DNA from: Candidatus Poribacteria bacterium
GTDB taxonomy: Bacteria > Poribacteria > WGA-4E > GCA-2687025
Direction of reading: 5' to 3'
DNA length: 7,316 nt
Assembly (NCBI GenBank): GCA_002687025.1
Contig: NYZG01000099.1
Coordinates: forward strand, 1 to 7,316
A model generated the notes under the pieces. It searched no databases, had not been told where the DNA came from, and saw only the letters and a program-made list of their open reading frames with translations. Position 1 is the stretch's first letter. Each line of letters begins with the position of its first letter. The position numbers and the translations under genes are program-made. Below are positions 1 through 5,579 of the stretch, piece after piece.

Positions 1-25
1 CATGCCGGGTGGTGTGGGAGGGGAT

Positions 26-44
26 CGGCAGGGACAACCTGCCG
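26..44 (+). repeat. perfect 7-bp hairpin near the left edge
   Basis: The arms CGGCAGG (26-32) and CCTGCCG (38-44) pair perfectly around the loop gacaa. An outer helix GGGAT (21-25) with ATCCC (50-54) can form after a five-base bulge. No T-run follows, so it is not a standard intrinsic terminator. It lies where the upstream half of the 140-535 acetyltransferase gene would be expected, so it may be an RNA structure in a leader or chance structure in decayed coding sequence. Confidence 0.4.
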
Positions 45-96
45 CCCCTATCCCGATCAGAAACTAGGGGCAGGCCAGCGGGCGTGATGGGTCGGG

Positions 97-115
97 GACC
101 TCCCCAGGGGAGGTC
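97..115 (+). terminator. terminator-like palindrome with pyrimidine tail
   Basis: GACCTCCCC (97-105) and GGGGAGGTC (107-115) are perfect reverse complements around a single A. As RNA this gives a stem of about 7 bp with a five-base loop. The bases after it, TCTTCTTCGTCT, are T-rich but interrupted by C and G, a weak tail. It could end a transcript from the left of the window. Against this, the frame of the following acetyltransferase seems to run through it, so it may simply be GC-rich coding sequence. Confidence 0.3.
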
Positions 116-139
116 TTCTTCGTCTGGCCGGATTACGAC

Positions 140-535
140 GTGGCGCGACCGGACAAGCCGGACGAAAAGCTGTCAGTCGACGTTGAGCGGACAGAAGGCG
201 ACGGCCGGCTGCCAAACGTGCGGTTTCGTATGCGGCTGGAGGGCGCCGGCGACCGGATGGGCGTCTGCGAGACGAACAGTGTCGGCCAGTGGACTCAGGC
301 GGAAGACGCGCAGGCCACGTTCTACATCTCGTGGCTCAGCGTCCACGGGAATTTCCAGGGCCGAGGCTGGGGGCGCTACCTGCTTCTGTCCGTCCTGCAC
401 GAACTGAGCGGCATGGGATATCGGCAGGCGACGGTCAGCACGGGCGTGACGAACTACCGGGCGATTACGTTCTACGGCAACCTCGGCTTCCAGGTCGTGG
501 ACACGGCGTACGCGTTCACGAAGCGCCTCGCGTGA
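140..535 (+). CDS. GNAT-family N-acetyltransferase, C-terminal half (partial or N-terminally disrupted)
   Basis: This 131-residue frame has the acetyl-CoA-binding core of the GNAT fold. The strand FYISWLSVHG (61-70) leads into the pyrophosphate loop QGRGWG (73-78), which fits Q/R-x-x-G-x-G/A, followed by a helix. The family's late motif appears as N105, F111-Y112 and LGF (115-117). The substrate cannot be told from sequence. The opening strands and helices of a full GNAT domain are missing or reduced. The GTG at 140 is the only start-like codon in this frame after the stop at 65-67, and it lacks a clear Shine-Dalgarno; the first ATG is at 230. Coding-like codons with strong G/C third positions continue upstream of 140 in the same frame to about 110. 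I infer that this is the C-terminal part of a longer, probably tandem, GNAT gene whose 5' part is frameshifted or lost. The family call is strong; the start is not. Confidence 0.75.
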   Translation: MARPDKPDEKLSVDVERTEGDGRLPNVRFRMRLEGAGDRMGVCETNSVGQWTQAEDAQATFYISWLSVHGNFQGRGWGRYLLLSVLHELSGMGYRQATVSTGVTNYRAITFYGNLGFQVVDTAYAFTKRLA

Positions 536-536
536 C

Positions 537-587
537 GGCGGCGCGCCTTGCGCTGTCCGCTGAGCAACTCGGGAGGAAGGCGCCGCC
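537..587 (+). repeat. inverted repeat after the GNAT stop codon
   Basis: GGCGGCGC (537-544) and GCGCCGCC (580-587) are exact reverse complements separated by 35 bases. The left arm starts one base after the TGA at 533-535. It could form a 3'-end hairpin for the acetyltransferase transcript, but no T-tract follows and arms this GC-rich can arise by chance. Confidence 0.3.
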
Positions 588-638
588 CTCTGTACCGACG
601 GCATGTCCGCTGTGACGTCAGACTCCGTCGGCGTGGAG

Positions 639-668
639 TTGTGGCGCGATCGCGCGTACGACGACAAT
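639..668 (+). promoter_or_regulatory. weak candidate promoter enclosing a 12-bp palindrome
   Basis: TTGTGG (639-644) and GACAAT (663-668) are 18 bases apart, a tolerable sigma-70 spacing, but they match the consensus at only 3 of 6 and 4 of 6 bases. The spacer region contains GCGCGATCGCGC (644-655), a perfect 12-bp palindrome that could be an operator. A start near 675 would leave a leader of about 39 bases before the gene at 714. This is weak evidence. Confidence 0.2.
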
Positions 669-702
669 TGCGCGTTCGCTGACGGCGTCGCCTGGCCATC
701 GC

Positions 703-707
703 AAGGA
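703..707 (+). promoter_or_regulatory. Shine-Dalgarno site that fixes the AKR start at 714
   Basis: AAGGA lies six bases before ATG 714. This choice also puts the conserved AKR opening YRPLG at residues 3-7 and rejects an in-frame start at 603, whose 37 extra residues match nothing in the family. Confidence 0.75.
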
Positions 708-713
708 AATCCC

Positions 714-1667
714 ATGCTCTATCGGCCGCTCGGGAGTCTATCGGTATCCGTGTTGGCGCTTGGCGGACACGAGTATCTGGCAAACGGAAGCTCGCGCGGA
801 TTCAACGAAGACCACGGGGACGCGACGAAAGCCGGGTACATCGGCAAGGGGTACGGCGAACGCCAGCGACGTGAAACGCTGCAAGAGGCGTATCGCCTCG
901 GGATCAACTTTCTCGATGTGACGATCGATCCCGAGCAGGAGGCGCTGGGGCGTAATCTGCGCGACGATCCCCCGCCGCATGACGTGTTCGTGCACACGCG
1001 TCCACAGGGGATGGGGTATGGCTACGACCCCTACAACGCTCGGATGGCGCAGTACGATGAGCTGCGTGCGGAGGCGGAGCGCATCTTGCAGCTCCTACAG
1101 CGAGAGAGAATCGACGTGCTCAACGTCCCCTTCCTCCAGCCCGCCCTAGACAACGACCCGGACTACCTGGATAAGATCGGCGAGAACGTCGCCCGCTTGC
1201 GGGATGCAGGGCTGATCGGCCGCGCCGGGTGCGACACGTTCTCGAGCGAAGGCACTTACCTTCGGCAGATCGAGTCGGGCCACTTCGATTCGATCGCGAT
1301 CAACTTCAACTTCGCGGACGCGGGAGCCGTCGAGAACGTGCTGCCGGCCGCGGCGGAACGCGGGATGGGCGTCGTGACGCGGGAAGCCTTCCTGAAAGGC
1401 GCCCTGTTTCGCATGGGCGGCGAGGCCGGGATCGTCGATCGCGACGCGCTCGCCCGCGCGGCGTTGAAGTGGAATCTGTCGCATCGACACGTGACGTCAG
1501 TTCTCGTGGGAGCCGCGGACGCGTCGCAGCTTCGGAACGCGGCCTCGATCCTCGACCACCTGCCATTGTCCGCCGAGGATGAACGCTTGCTCGACCAACT
1601 GCGCGCGACCGACACCTGTCGATCGACCAAGGCGAGCAAGGACGGGCGTTTCTTCTCGTCCCGATAG
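714..1667 (+). CDS. aldo/keto reductase-fold protein with degenerate catalytic tetrad
   Basis: The 317-residue protein has the order of the AKR (beta/alpha)8 barrel: YRPLG...ALGG at 3-18, RLGINFLDV at 61-69 (usual form lGiNffDTA), ALGRNL at 77-82, IDVL at 133-136, AGLIGRAG at 165-172 (usual eGKIRaiG), a C-terminal NADPH-site-like stretch SVLVGAADASQL at 262-273, and LSAED at 285-289. Length is normal for the family. AKRs usually reduce aldehydes or ketones with NADPH through Asp, Tyr, Lys and His. Aligned by motif, Asp68 is kept, but the Tyr position (five residues on) is Pro73, the Lys position is Arg96 (HTRP instead of xTKx), and the His position (five after Asp134) is Pro139. The usual reductase chemistry is therefore doubtful; a binding role or altered chemistry is possible. 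It is flanked by the GNAT fragment and an Ldh2-type gene, with gaps too large to argue for an operon. The fold call is secure; the activity is not. Confidence 0.85.
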   Translation: MLYRPLGSLSVSVLALGGHEYLANGSSRGFNEDHGDATKAGYIGKGYGERQRRETLQEAYRLGINFLDVTIDPEQEALGRNLRDDPPPHDVFVHTRPQGMGYGYDPYNARMAQYDELRAEAERILQLLQRERIDVLNVPFLQPALDNDPDYLDKIGENVARLRDAGLIGRAGCDTFSSEGTYLRQIESGHFDSIAINFNFADAGAVENVLPAAAERGMGVVTREAFLKGALFRMGGEAGIVDRDALARAALKWNLSHRHVTSVLVGAADASQLRNAASILDHLPLSAEDERLLDQLRATDTCRSTKASKDGRFFSSR

Positions 1668-1783
1668 GCCGACGCGGCGCTGATGAGGACACCGGGCAAT
1701 CCGTACGCTGCGCAGAGGGCGCCGCAACACGGATGTGTGGCGGGCCGTCCGCCCCGTCGCGCGCCGTGACTCTCGCGTTCAAT

Positions 1784-1869
1784 CCTCGAGGGCGAGCGGC
1801 TGTGCATCCGCTCCTGGGACTGGGCAGAGGCGTCATTTCAGTCACCCGCGGCGCCGCAGAACCTCGAGG
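1784..1869 (+). repeat. two copies of the palindrome CCTCGAGG upstream of the Ldh2 gene
   Basis: CCTCGAGG occurs at 1784-1791 and 1862-1869, 78 bases apart in the 210-base gap between the AKR and Ldh2-type genes. I saw no other full copy in the window. The second copy overlaps the Shine-Dalgarno of the gene at 1878, so a bound protein could block transcription or translation. Two 8-bp sites are too few to establish an operator. Confidence 0.3.
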
Positions 1870-1870
1870 T
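1866..1870 (+). promoter_or_regulatory. Shine-Dalgarno site supporting the GTG start at 1878
   Basis: GAGGT lies seven bases before GTG 1878. The alternative ATG at 1911 has no comparable site, so the GTG is preferred. The ATG would remove only 11 residues, none in a conserved motif. Confidence 0.6.
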
Positions 1871-1877
1871 ACTTCCC

Positions 1878-2858
1878 GTGGAGCAGTCAGCGGACCCAAT
1901 CTTGCGTGTGATGCCCGACGATCTGCGGGCGATGATTACTGAGATACTCCAACGTGTGGGCGTTCCTGAAGATGAGGCAGCGTGCATCGCAGACTGTCTG
2001 GTACAGGTGGACATGCGTGGGGTGTTCAGTCACGGCACACGCGCGATGCGTCGGTACGTGGACGAGTACCGATCCGGGACCATCAATCGGCGGCCCGCCC
2101 TGTCCGTGGTGCGGGAATCCCACGCCACTGCGACGCTCGACGGCGACGGTGGGCTGGGGTACTTGGTCGCAACTCGGGCCGACGAGATTGCGGTCACTAA
2201 GGCGCTGGCGAACGATGTCGCCATGGTCGGCACGCGCCACCATGGCCATGTCGGCAGTCTGGGGATCTACGCACGCCGGTTGCTCCACGACTCGCTAGCG
2301 TGCTTCGCCGTCGCCGCGACTCGGGACTGGAACCCGCCGGAGCGAAGACCTGACACGACGATCTACGACGCGGTGGGCTATCCGGCGATGTGCTTCGGGG
2401 TACCTTCCGCCGAAGGGCCTCCGTTCGTGCTCGACATGAACGCGAACCTGTTCGACCGGTCGGCTCTTGAGCTCGCGATGGCGCACTTCCCGGCCGGCGT
2501 ATTCAAGGGCCTCGGTATTACGTACGTCGCGACGCTACTGGGCGGACTCCTCGCCGGAGCCCTGCCCGCTGGCGACATGGGCGCGCCATACACGGCGGCG
2601 ACGCGGGGGCTCCTCCTCATCGCGTTTCGGCCGGATGTCTTCGGCGATCCGGCGACATTCCGCGAACACGTGACCCGTGTCATGTCTGAAAGCTGCGACC
2701 TTCCACCATTGCCGGGCGAAAGCTCCGCGGAACTGGCCGGCACGCTTGAATGGCAGCGGGAGCGCGCGTGGGCGGACGCCGGTGTTCCACTAGACCGCAG
2801 CCACGTTGAGCTGTTGGAGGATGTCGCTCGCGAAACTGGCGTTGCGGCGCCCTGGTAA
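1878..2858 (+). CDS. Ldh2/MDH-type NAD(P)-dependent dehydrogenase (malate/lactate/ureidoglycolate dehydrogenase family), shortened
   Basis: The 326-residue protein belongs to the family that includes YiaK, AllD and archaeal malate dehydrogenase, which oxidise 2-hydroxy acids or reduce 2-keto acids with NAD(P) using a fold unrelated to Rossmann dehydrogenases. Visible signatures are DMRGVFSHGTRAMRRY (45-60, usual D-x-RG-x-x-SHG-x-x-R), LDGDGGLGY (87-95), HHGHVGSLGIYA (121-132, usual HfGxaGxY), VPSAEGPPFVLDM (175-187) and FKGLGITYVATLLGGLLAGA (209-228, usual KGxgLxxxxxxLxxxLtGa). Between LDM and FKG the protein has only about 20 residues, where YiaK-like members have roughly 45-50; the usual D-x-x-G-x-x-T-x-DP stretch is absent. 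The usual GTNP appears as VGYP (167-170). The putative active-site histidines 52 and 121/122 are retained. The substrate is unknown. The start is the GTG with a good Shine-Dalgarno. Confidence 0.85.
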   Translation: MEQSADPILRVMPDDLRAMITEILQRVGVPEDEAACIADCLVQVDMRGVFSHGTRAMRRYVDEYRSGTINRRPALSVVRESHATATLDGDGGLGYLVATRADEIAVTKALANDVAMVGTRHHGHVGSLGIYARRLLHDSLACFAVAATRDWNPPERRPDTTIYDAVGYPAMCFGVPSAEGPPFVLDMNANLFDRSALELAMAHFPAGVFKGLGITYVATLLGGLLAGALPAGDMGAPYTAATRGLLLIAFRPDVFGDPATFREHVTRVMSESCDLPPLPGESSAELAGTLEWQRERAWADAGVPLDRSHVELLEDVARETGVAAPW

Positions 2859-2932
2859 GGTCTCACGCCGCCGCGACGCGAGCGAATCGGGCGTCTGACA
2901 TGCTTACGGCCCGCTGCCAACTGAGCGGAGCA

Positions 2933-2959
2933 GCCGTTCTGTTCACCACACGGAACGGC
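2933..2959 (+). repeat. 7-bp hairpin and repeated CGGCGCCG between the Ldh2 and GNAT genes
   Basis: GCCGTTC (2933-2939) pairs perfectly with GAACGGC (2953-2959) around a 13-base loop. The nine-base word ACGGCGCCG then occurs at 2955-2963 and 2989-2997, 34 bases apart. There is no T-tract. Possible roles are a 3'-end structure for the Ldh2 transcript or operator sites for the following GNAT gene. Nothing decides between these and chance. Confidence 0.3.
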
Positions 2960-3002
2960 GCCGGCCCCGCATCCGCTCTGGGGTGTGGACGGCGCCGCAA
3001 GC

Positions 3003-3006
3003 GGAG
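3003..3006 (+). promoter_or_regulatory. Shine-Dalgarno site supporting ATG 3015
   Basis: GGAG lies eight bases before ATG 3015, and AGG at 3011-3013 is too close to serve. The GTG at 2985 in the same frame would add ten low-complexity residues encoded by the palindrome-rich leader, so 3015 is preferred. Confidence 0.6.
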
Positions 3007-3014
3007 ACACAGGC

Positions 3015-4019
3015 ATGAAGATCGTCCCTTTCACAGATGCGGCTACGGATGCTTACGCGGAGCTCTGGTGGTCGATTTACGCCGACCTGCCGTACGTCAT
3101 TCGTCCAGACGGCTATCAGGACAACATGGAGCCCTCCCCCGGCCCGACGCCGGACCACTTTACCGGCTCTCTACGCGACGGGTTGGGCGGTGATCACAGT
3201 AGGCGCTGGGCTGGCGAGGTCACGGACGAGACCGTTGTCATTGCGGAAGACGGCGGGCAGGTCGCGGGCATCCTTGTCGCATCCGTGGACCCGCAAAAGA
3301 ACGCGGGAAACGTCCTCTCAGCCTTCGTGCGACGTGACGGCCAAGGGAGGGCGGCCGCGGCTGCCATAGTGCAGGAGATCCTCGGACGCTTCCGTCGGAT
3401 GGGGATGTCGCGTGTAGTCGCTACCCCAGACTGGAGCAAAGGTCTGGAAGTCGAGAACCCGGTCCACCTGGCCCTGCTCGACGCGGGATTTGCGTGGGAG
3501 AGCGACTGGAATCCTGCGGCTCCCGTACATGCATACCAGGTCTGCCTTGGGGGCCTGCTCGGGGATTTCCGCGTCCAATCGGAGATCTACGCCAAGATCG
3601 ACCGGCTGAGAGCAGAAGATACCATCGAGATCGAGAAGGTAGACCACGAGCGGTTCGCCAGAATGCGTCGCTTTGATACGAATCTGCCGCCCAAGCCGTT
3701 CGACGGGCAGAGCACGTTCGTCGCCCTGTACGAGGGCGTGATCGTTGGATGGCTACCGGAATGCGCCACGGGTAGGGATGGGCTCGGGCGGACGCACGGC
3801 GGATGTGTGCCCCGAGTGCTCCACATGTTCCGCAACCGAGGCATCGGCAAGGCGTTGTGTCACCTCGGCATGGAGGAGGTCGTCCGTCAAGGCGCCGAAT
3901 ACGGATTCACCGCGACCCCCATATACGACCCCGCCCGGCTGATCTACCGCTCGGTCGGCCTCCGATACTGGTTCACGTCGTTCTGCCTGCTATCGAAGCG
4001 TCTAGCGGCCCGAGCATGA
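3015..4019 (+). CDS. tandem-domain GNAT N-acetyltransferase
   Basis: The 334-residue protein holds two GNAT-like units. The first spans about 1-175: strands TVVIAED and GILVASVDP (73-94), then the loop RRDGQG (106-111) that fits R-x-x-G-x-G, a helix, and ALLDAGFAWESDW (153-165), matching the late LGF motif. The second spans about 205-330: STFVALYEGVIVGW (233-246), loop RNRGIG (273-278), then YDPARLIYRSVGLRYW (304-319). Both acetyl-CoA loops look intact, so both units might bind cofactor, although one half of such tandem proteins is often structural. The substrate cannot be inferred. There are no membrane segments or signal peptide, so it should be cytosolic. The 156-base gap upstream and 308-base gap downstream suggest a single-gene transcript. 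It may be a full-length counterpart of the broken gene at 140-535, since both are GNATs ending in a similar KRL segment, but their sequences are not closely alike. Confidence 0.85.
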   Translation: MKIVPFTDAATDAYAELWWSIYADLPYVIRPDGYQDNMEPSPGPTPDHFTGSLRDGLGGDHSRRWAGEVTDETVVIAEDGGQVAGILVASVDPQKNAGNVLSAFVRRDGQGRAAAAAIVQEILGRFRRMGMSRVVATPDWSKGLEVENPVHLALLDAGFAWESDWNPAAPVHAYQVCLGGLLGDFRVQSEIYAKIDRLRAEDTIEIEKVDHERFARMRRFDTNLPPKPFDGQSTFVALYEGVIVGWLPECATGRDGLGRTHGGCVPRVLHMFRNRGIGKALCHLGMEEVVRQGAEYGFTATPIYDPARLIYRSVGLRYWFTSFCLLSKRLAARA

Positions 4020-4273
4020 GCCGTACGAGCGCGTCGCGGAAGCCGTGCTGCCCCCCTCCTCAGTCGCCCTGTTCTGTGCCATCCCGCCTTCGGCGTGACC
4101 CCGGCCGATGACCGTGACCCTCTATGCTCCCACGGCGATCCGCAGACGCGCCTCGACCTGCCGCGTACCCTCCTCGCCAAGCGCGCCGATGCGATGCAGG
4201 CTGATGCTCGGGGTAAGAGAGCAGAGCCACGAAGTGACTACAGACGGCTTGCGCAGGCCCGGGCCGCCCCAGA

Positions 4274-4282
4274 TGGTATGAT
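4274..4282 (+). promoter_or_regulatory. extended -10 promoter for the Gfo/Idh/MocA gene
   Basis: TGGTATGAT contains the TGn extension followed by TATGAT, five of six bases of the sigma-70 -10 consensus and unusually AT-rich for this DNA. The TTGCGC at 4249-4254 is 22 bases upstream, too far for a normal -35 box, but extended -10 promoters can work without one. Transcription would start near 4289, giving a leader of about 39 bases. Confidence 0.5.
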
Positions 4283-4313
4283 CGGGCGTCGTGAGCGTCG
4301 AGGAGAGCCAATC

Positions 4314-4320
4314 AAGGGAG
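4314..4320 (+). promoter_or_regulatory. strong Shine-Dalgarno site for the oxidoreductase at 4328
   Basis: AAGGGAG lies seven bases before ATG 4328. The site and the conserved N-terminal nucleotide-binding motif starting at residue 9 both support this start. Confidence 0.75.
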
Positions 4321-4327
4321 CCTGTCG

Positions 4328-5380
4328 ATGAGCATCGGACTCGCCGTGATCGGCGCCAACCCCACGAACATGGGGTCCACCATGGCGCTGCTCCGCGACA
4401 TCCCCGATCTCCGCTACGACCTGCGAGGCGTCTGCGCGAAGAACGCCGAAGTGCTAGGGAGCTACGCCAAGGACATCGGTGCGCCGTTCTGGACGACCGA
4501 TTACCGCGAGTTGGTGAACCGCGAAGACATCGACGTAGTGGCCGTGTACTCGCCGGACCACCTGCACGCCGAGCACTGCCTCGCGGCGATCGACGCCGGG
4601 AAGCACGTCGTCTGCACGAAGCCGATGGTCGCCGACCTGGACGATGCGAGGCGCCTCGTCGAGCGGGTGCGGGAATCGGGCGTGAAGTTCCTCGTCGGGC
4701 AGACGATGCGTTTCGACACACAGTTCCTCACCATGCGCCGCTTCGTCGACGACGGCGACCTGGGCGATATCATGGTCGCCGAAGCCTACTACACGCACGA
4801 CCTCCGGGCGATCTACGAGATGACGCCGTGGCGCCTGAACGCGCCGCAGGACTTCATGTACGGTGGCGTTGTCCATCCGGTCGACATCCTCCGCAGCTTC
4901 ATGGGCGATGTCGAAGAAGTGCACGCCTATGCGAGCAAGGGGCTGCTCACGCCGGAGTACCCCAAGCAGAACAACTTCCTCCTGAACCTGCAGTTCGCCA
5001 ACGGCGGCATCGGTCGCGCGATGGGCCTGTACGATGTCGTCCATCCGCCGATGCCGATGATGCAGGTCACCCTATACGGCACGAAGGGCACGATGGTCGG
5101 CGAGTTCACCGACAACGAGGGCGGCTCCGTCAAGCTGGTCCTGGACAAGACCGCCGCCACGGAGCCCCTCGTGATGGAGTGCCCGCCGGAGACGGACACG
5201 AGCGTGTACGGCCATGGGCAGTCAGTCATCCGGTACATGCGGCACTTCCAGGAATGCCTGGACGCGGACGCGCAGCCTGAACCGGGCGTCGTGGACGGAG
5301 CCAAGTCGATCGCCGTCGGCGCCGCCGCGTGGGAGTCCGTGCGCTCCGGCGGGACGGCTGCGGTCTTCAACGACTTCTAG
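4328..5380 (+). CDS. Gfo/Idh/MocA-family NAD(P)-dependent oxidoreductase
   Basis: The 350-residue length is typical. The N-terminal Rossmann domain (about 1-125) opens with IGLAVIGANPTNMG (3-16), a variant of the G-x-G-x-x-G dinucleotide loop. It continues with DVVAVYSPDHLHAEHCLAAI (69-88) and AGKHVVCTKPMV (90-101), in which Lys98 is the family's TKP/EKP lysine. The C-terminal alpha/beta domain carries GGVVHPVDILRSFMG (179-193) with His183 and Asp186 in the usual G-x-x-x-H-x-x-D pattern, and ends with YMRHFQECLDADAQPEPG (303-320). Members oxidise or reduce sugars, polyols such as inositol, or glycosides in the cytosol. In inositol dehydrogenase the catalytic triad is Lys, Asp and His; here Lys and His are kept, but the Asp position four before His is Gly179, as happens in other branches. 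The substrate cannot be assigned. It has its own promoter and ribosome site and is probably transcribed alone. Confidence 0.92.
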   Translation: MSIGLAVIGANPTNMGSTMALLRDIPDLRYDLRGVCAKNAEVLGSYAKDIGAPFWTTDYRELVNREDIDVVAVYSPDHLHAEHCLAAIDAGKHVVCTKPMVADLDDARRLVERVRESGVKFLVGQTMRFDTQFLTMRRFVDDGDLGDIMVAEAYYTHDLRAIYEMTPWRLNAPQDFMYGGVVHPVDILRSFMGDVEEVHAYASKGLLTPEYPKQNNFLLNLQFANGGIGRAMGLYDVVHPPMPMMQVTLYGTKGTMVGEFTDNEGGSVKLVLDKTAATEPLVMECPPETDTSVYGHGQSVIRYMRHFQECLDADAQPEPGVVDGAKSIAVGAAAWESVRSGGTAAVFNDF

Positions 5381-5506
5381 CCCACACGCCCTCACGCCCC
5401 CCAAACCGAGACCGAAGCCCTACCGGCCGCACTCGCCACACTTCCTATTCGCGACCGATTCCAGCCTTGACGCCGTCCGCCCGCCGTCCCACTCACCTTT
5501 GGCGTG

Positions 5507-5544
5507 AGAGTTGTGAATCCCCTCACGAACTCTGGGACGGTCCC
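5507..5544 (+). promoter_or_regulatory. double hairpin in the leader of the exported-protein gene
   Basis: AGAGTTGTGA (5507-5516) pairs with TCACGAACTCT (5523-5533): ten base pairs, one bulged G and the six-base loop atcccc. Directly after it GGGAC and GTCCC form an 11-base palindrome (5534-5544). Upstream, CTCACGCC (5391-5398) is the exact reverse complement of GGCGTGAG (5501-5508), which overlaps the first hairpin by two bases and could compete with it. TTGACG at 5467-5472 resembles a -35 box, but no matching -10 is visible. There is no T-run after the hairpins. They may regulate the gene at 5580 as an operator or leader structure. Confidence 0.4.
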
Positions 5545-5579
5545 CGTGACGGCCGGATCGTCAGCGGAAAGGCGGGCAG

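Larger units (their letters stand above)
4020..4327. other. 308-base intergenic region
   Basis: I find no convincing gene here on either strand; the open frames crossing it are rich in Arg, Pro and Ala with no motif and look like GC-rich shadows. A short GCC-ttc-GGC hairpin near 4086-4095 is too small to call a terminator. The only supported signals are at the 3' end: an extended -10 element at 4274-4282 and a Shine-Dalgarno at 4314-4320. Confidence 0.6.

Noticed and set aside
613..620. TGACGTCA palindrome, also present at 1492-1499
   Set aside because: The second copy is inside the AKR coding sequence, so a regulatory role is not supported by position; two copies are compatible with chance.
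603..713. N-terminal extension of the AKR-like protein from an ATG at 603
   Set aside because: The 37 residues have no family match, while ATG 714 has a good ribosome site and places YRPLG at the family's usual position.
173..715. 180-codon - strand open frame under the GNAT fragment
   Set aside because: The + strand frame carries the GNAT motifs; the antisense product has none.
1617..1619. Iron-sulfur cluster at the C-terminus of the AKR-like protein
   Set aside because: Only one Cys (residue 302) is present there; the C-x-x-C-x-x-C pattern of cluster-binding AKRs is absent.
4291..5280. Long + strand open frame overlapping the oxidoreductase gene in another frame
   Set aside because: It is Arg/Pro/Ala-rich without motifs, and the frame starting at 4328 encodes clear Gfo/Idh/MocA signatures across the same bases.
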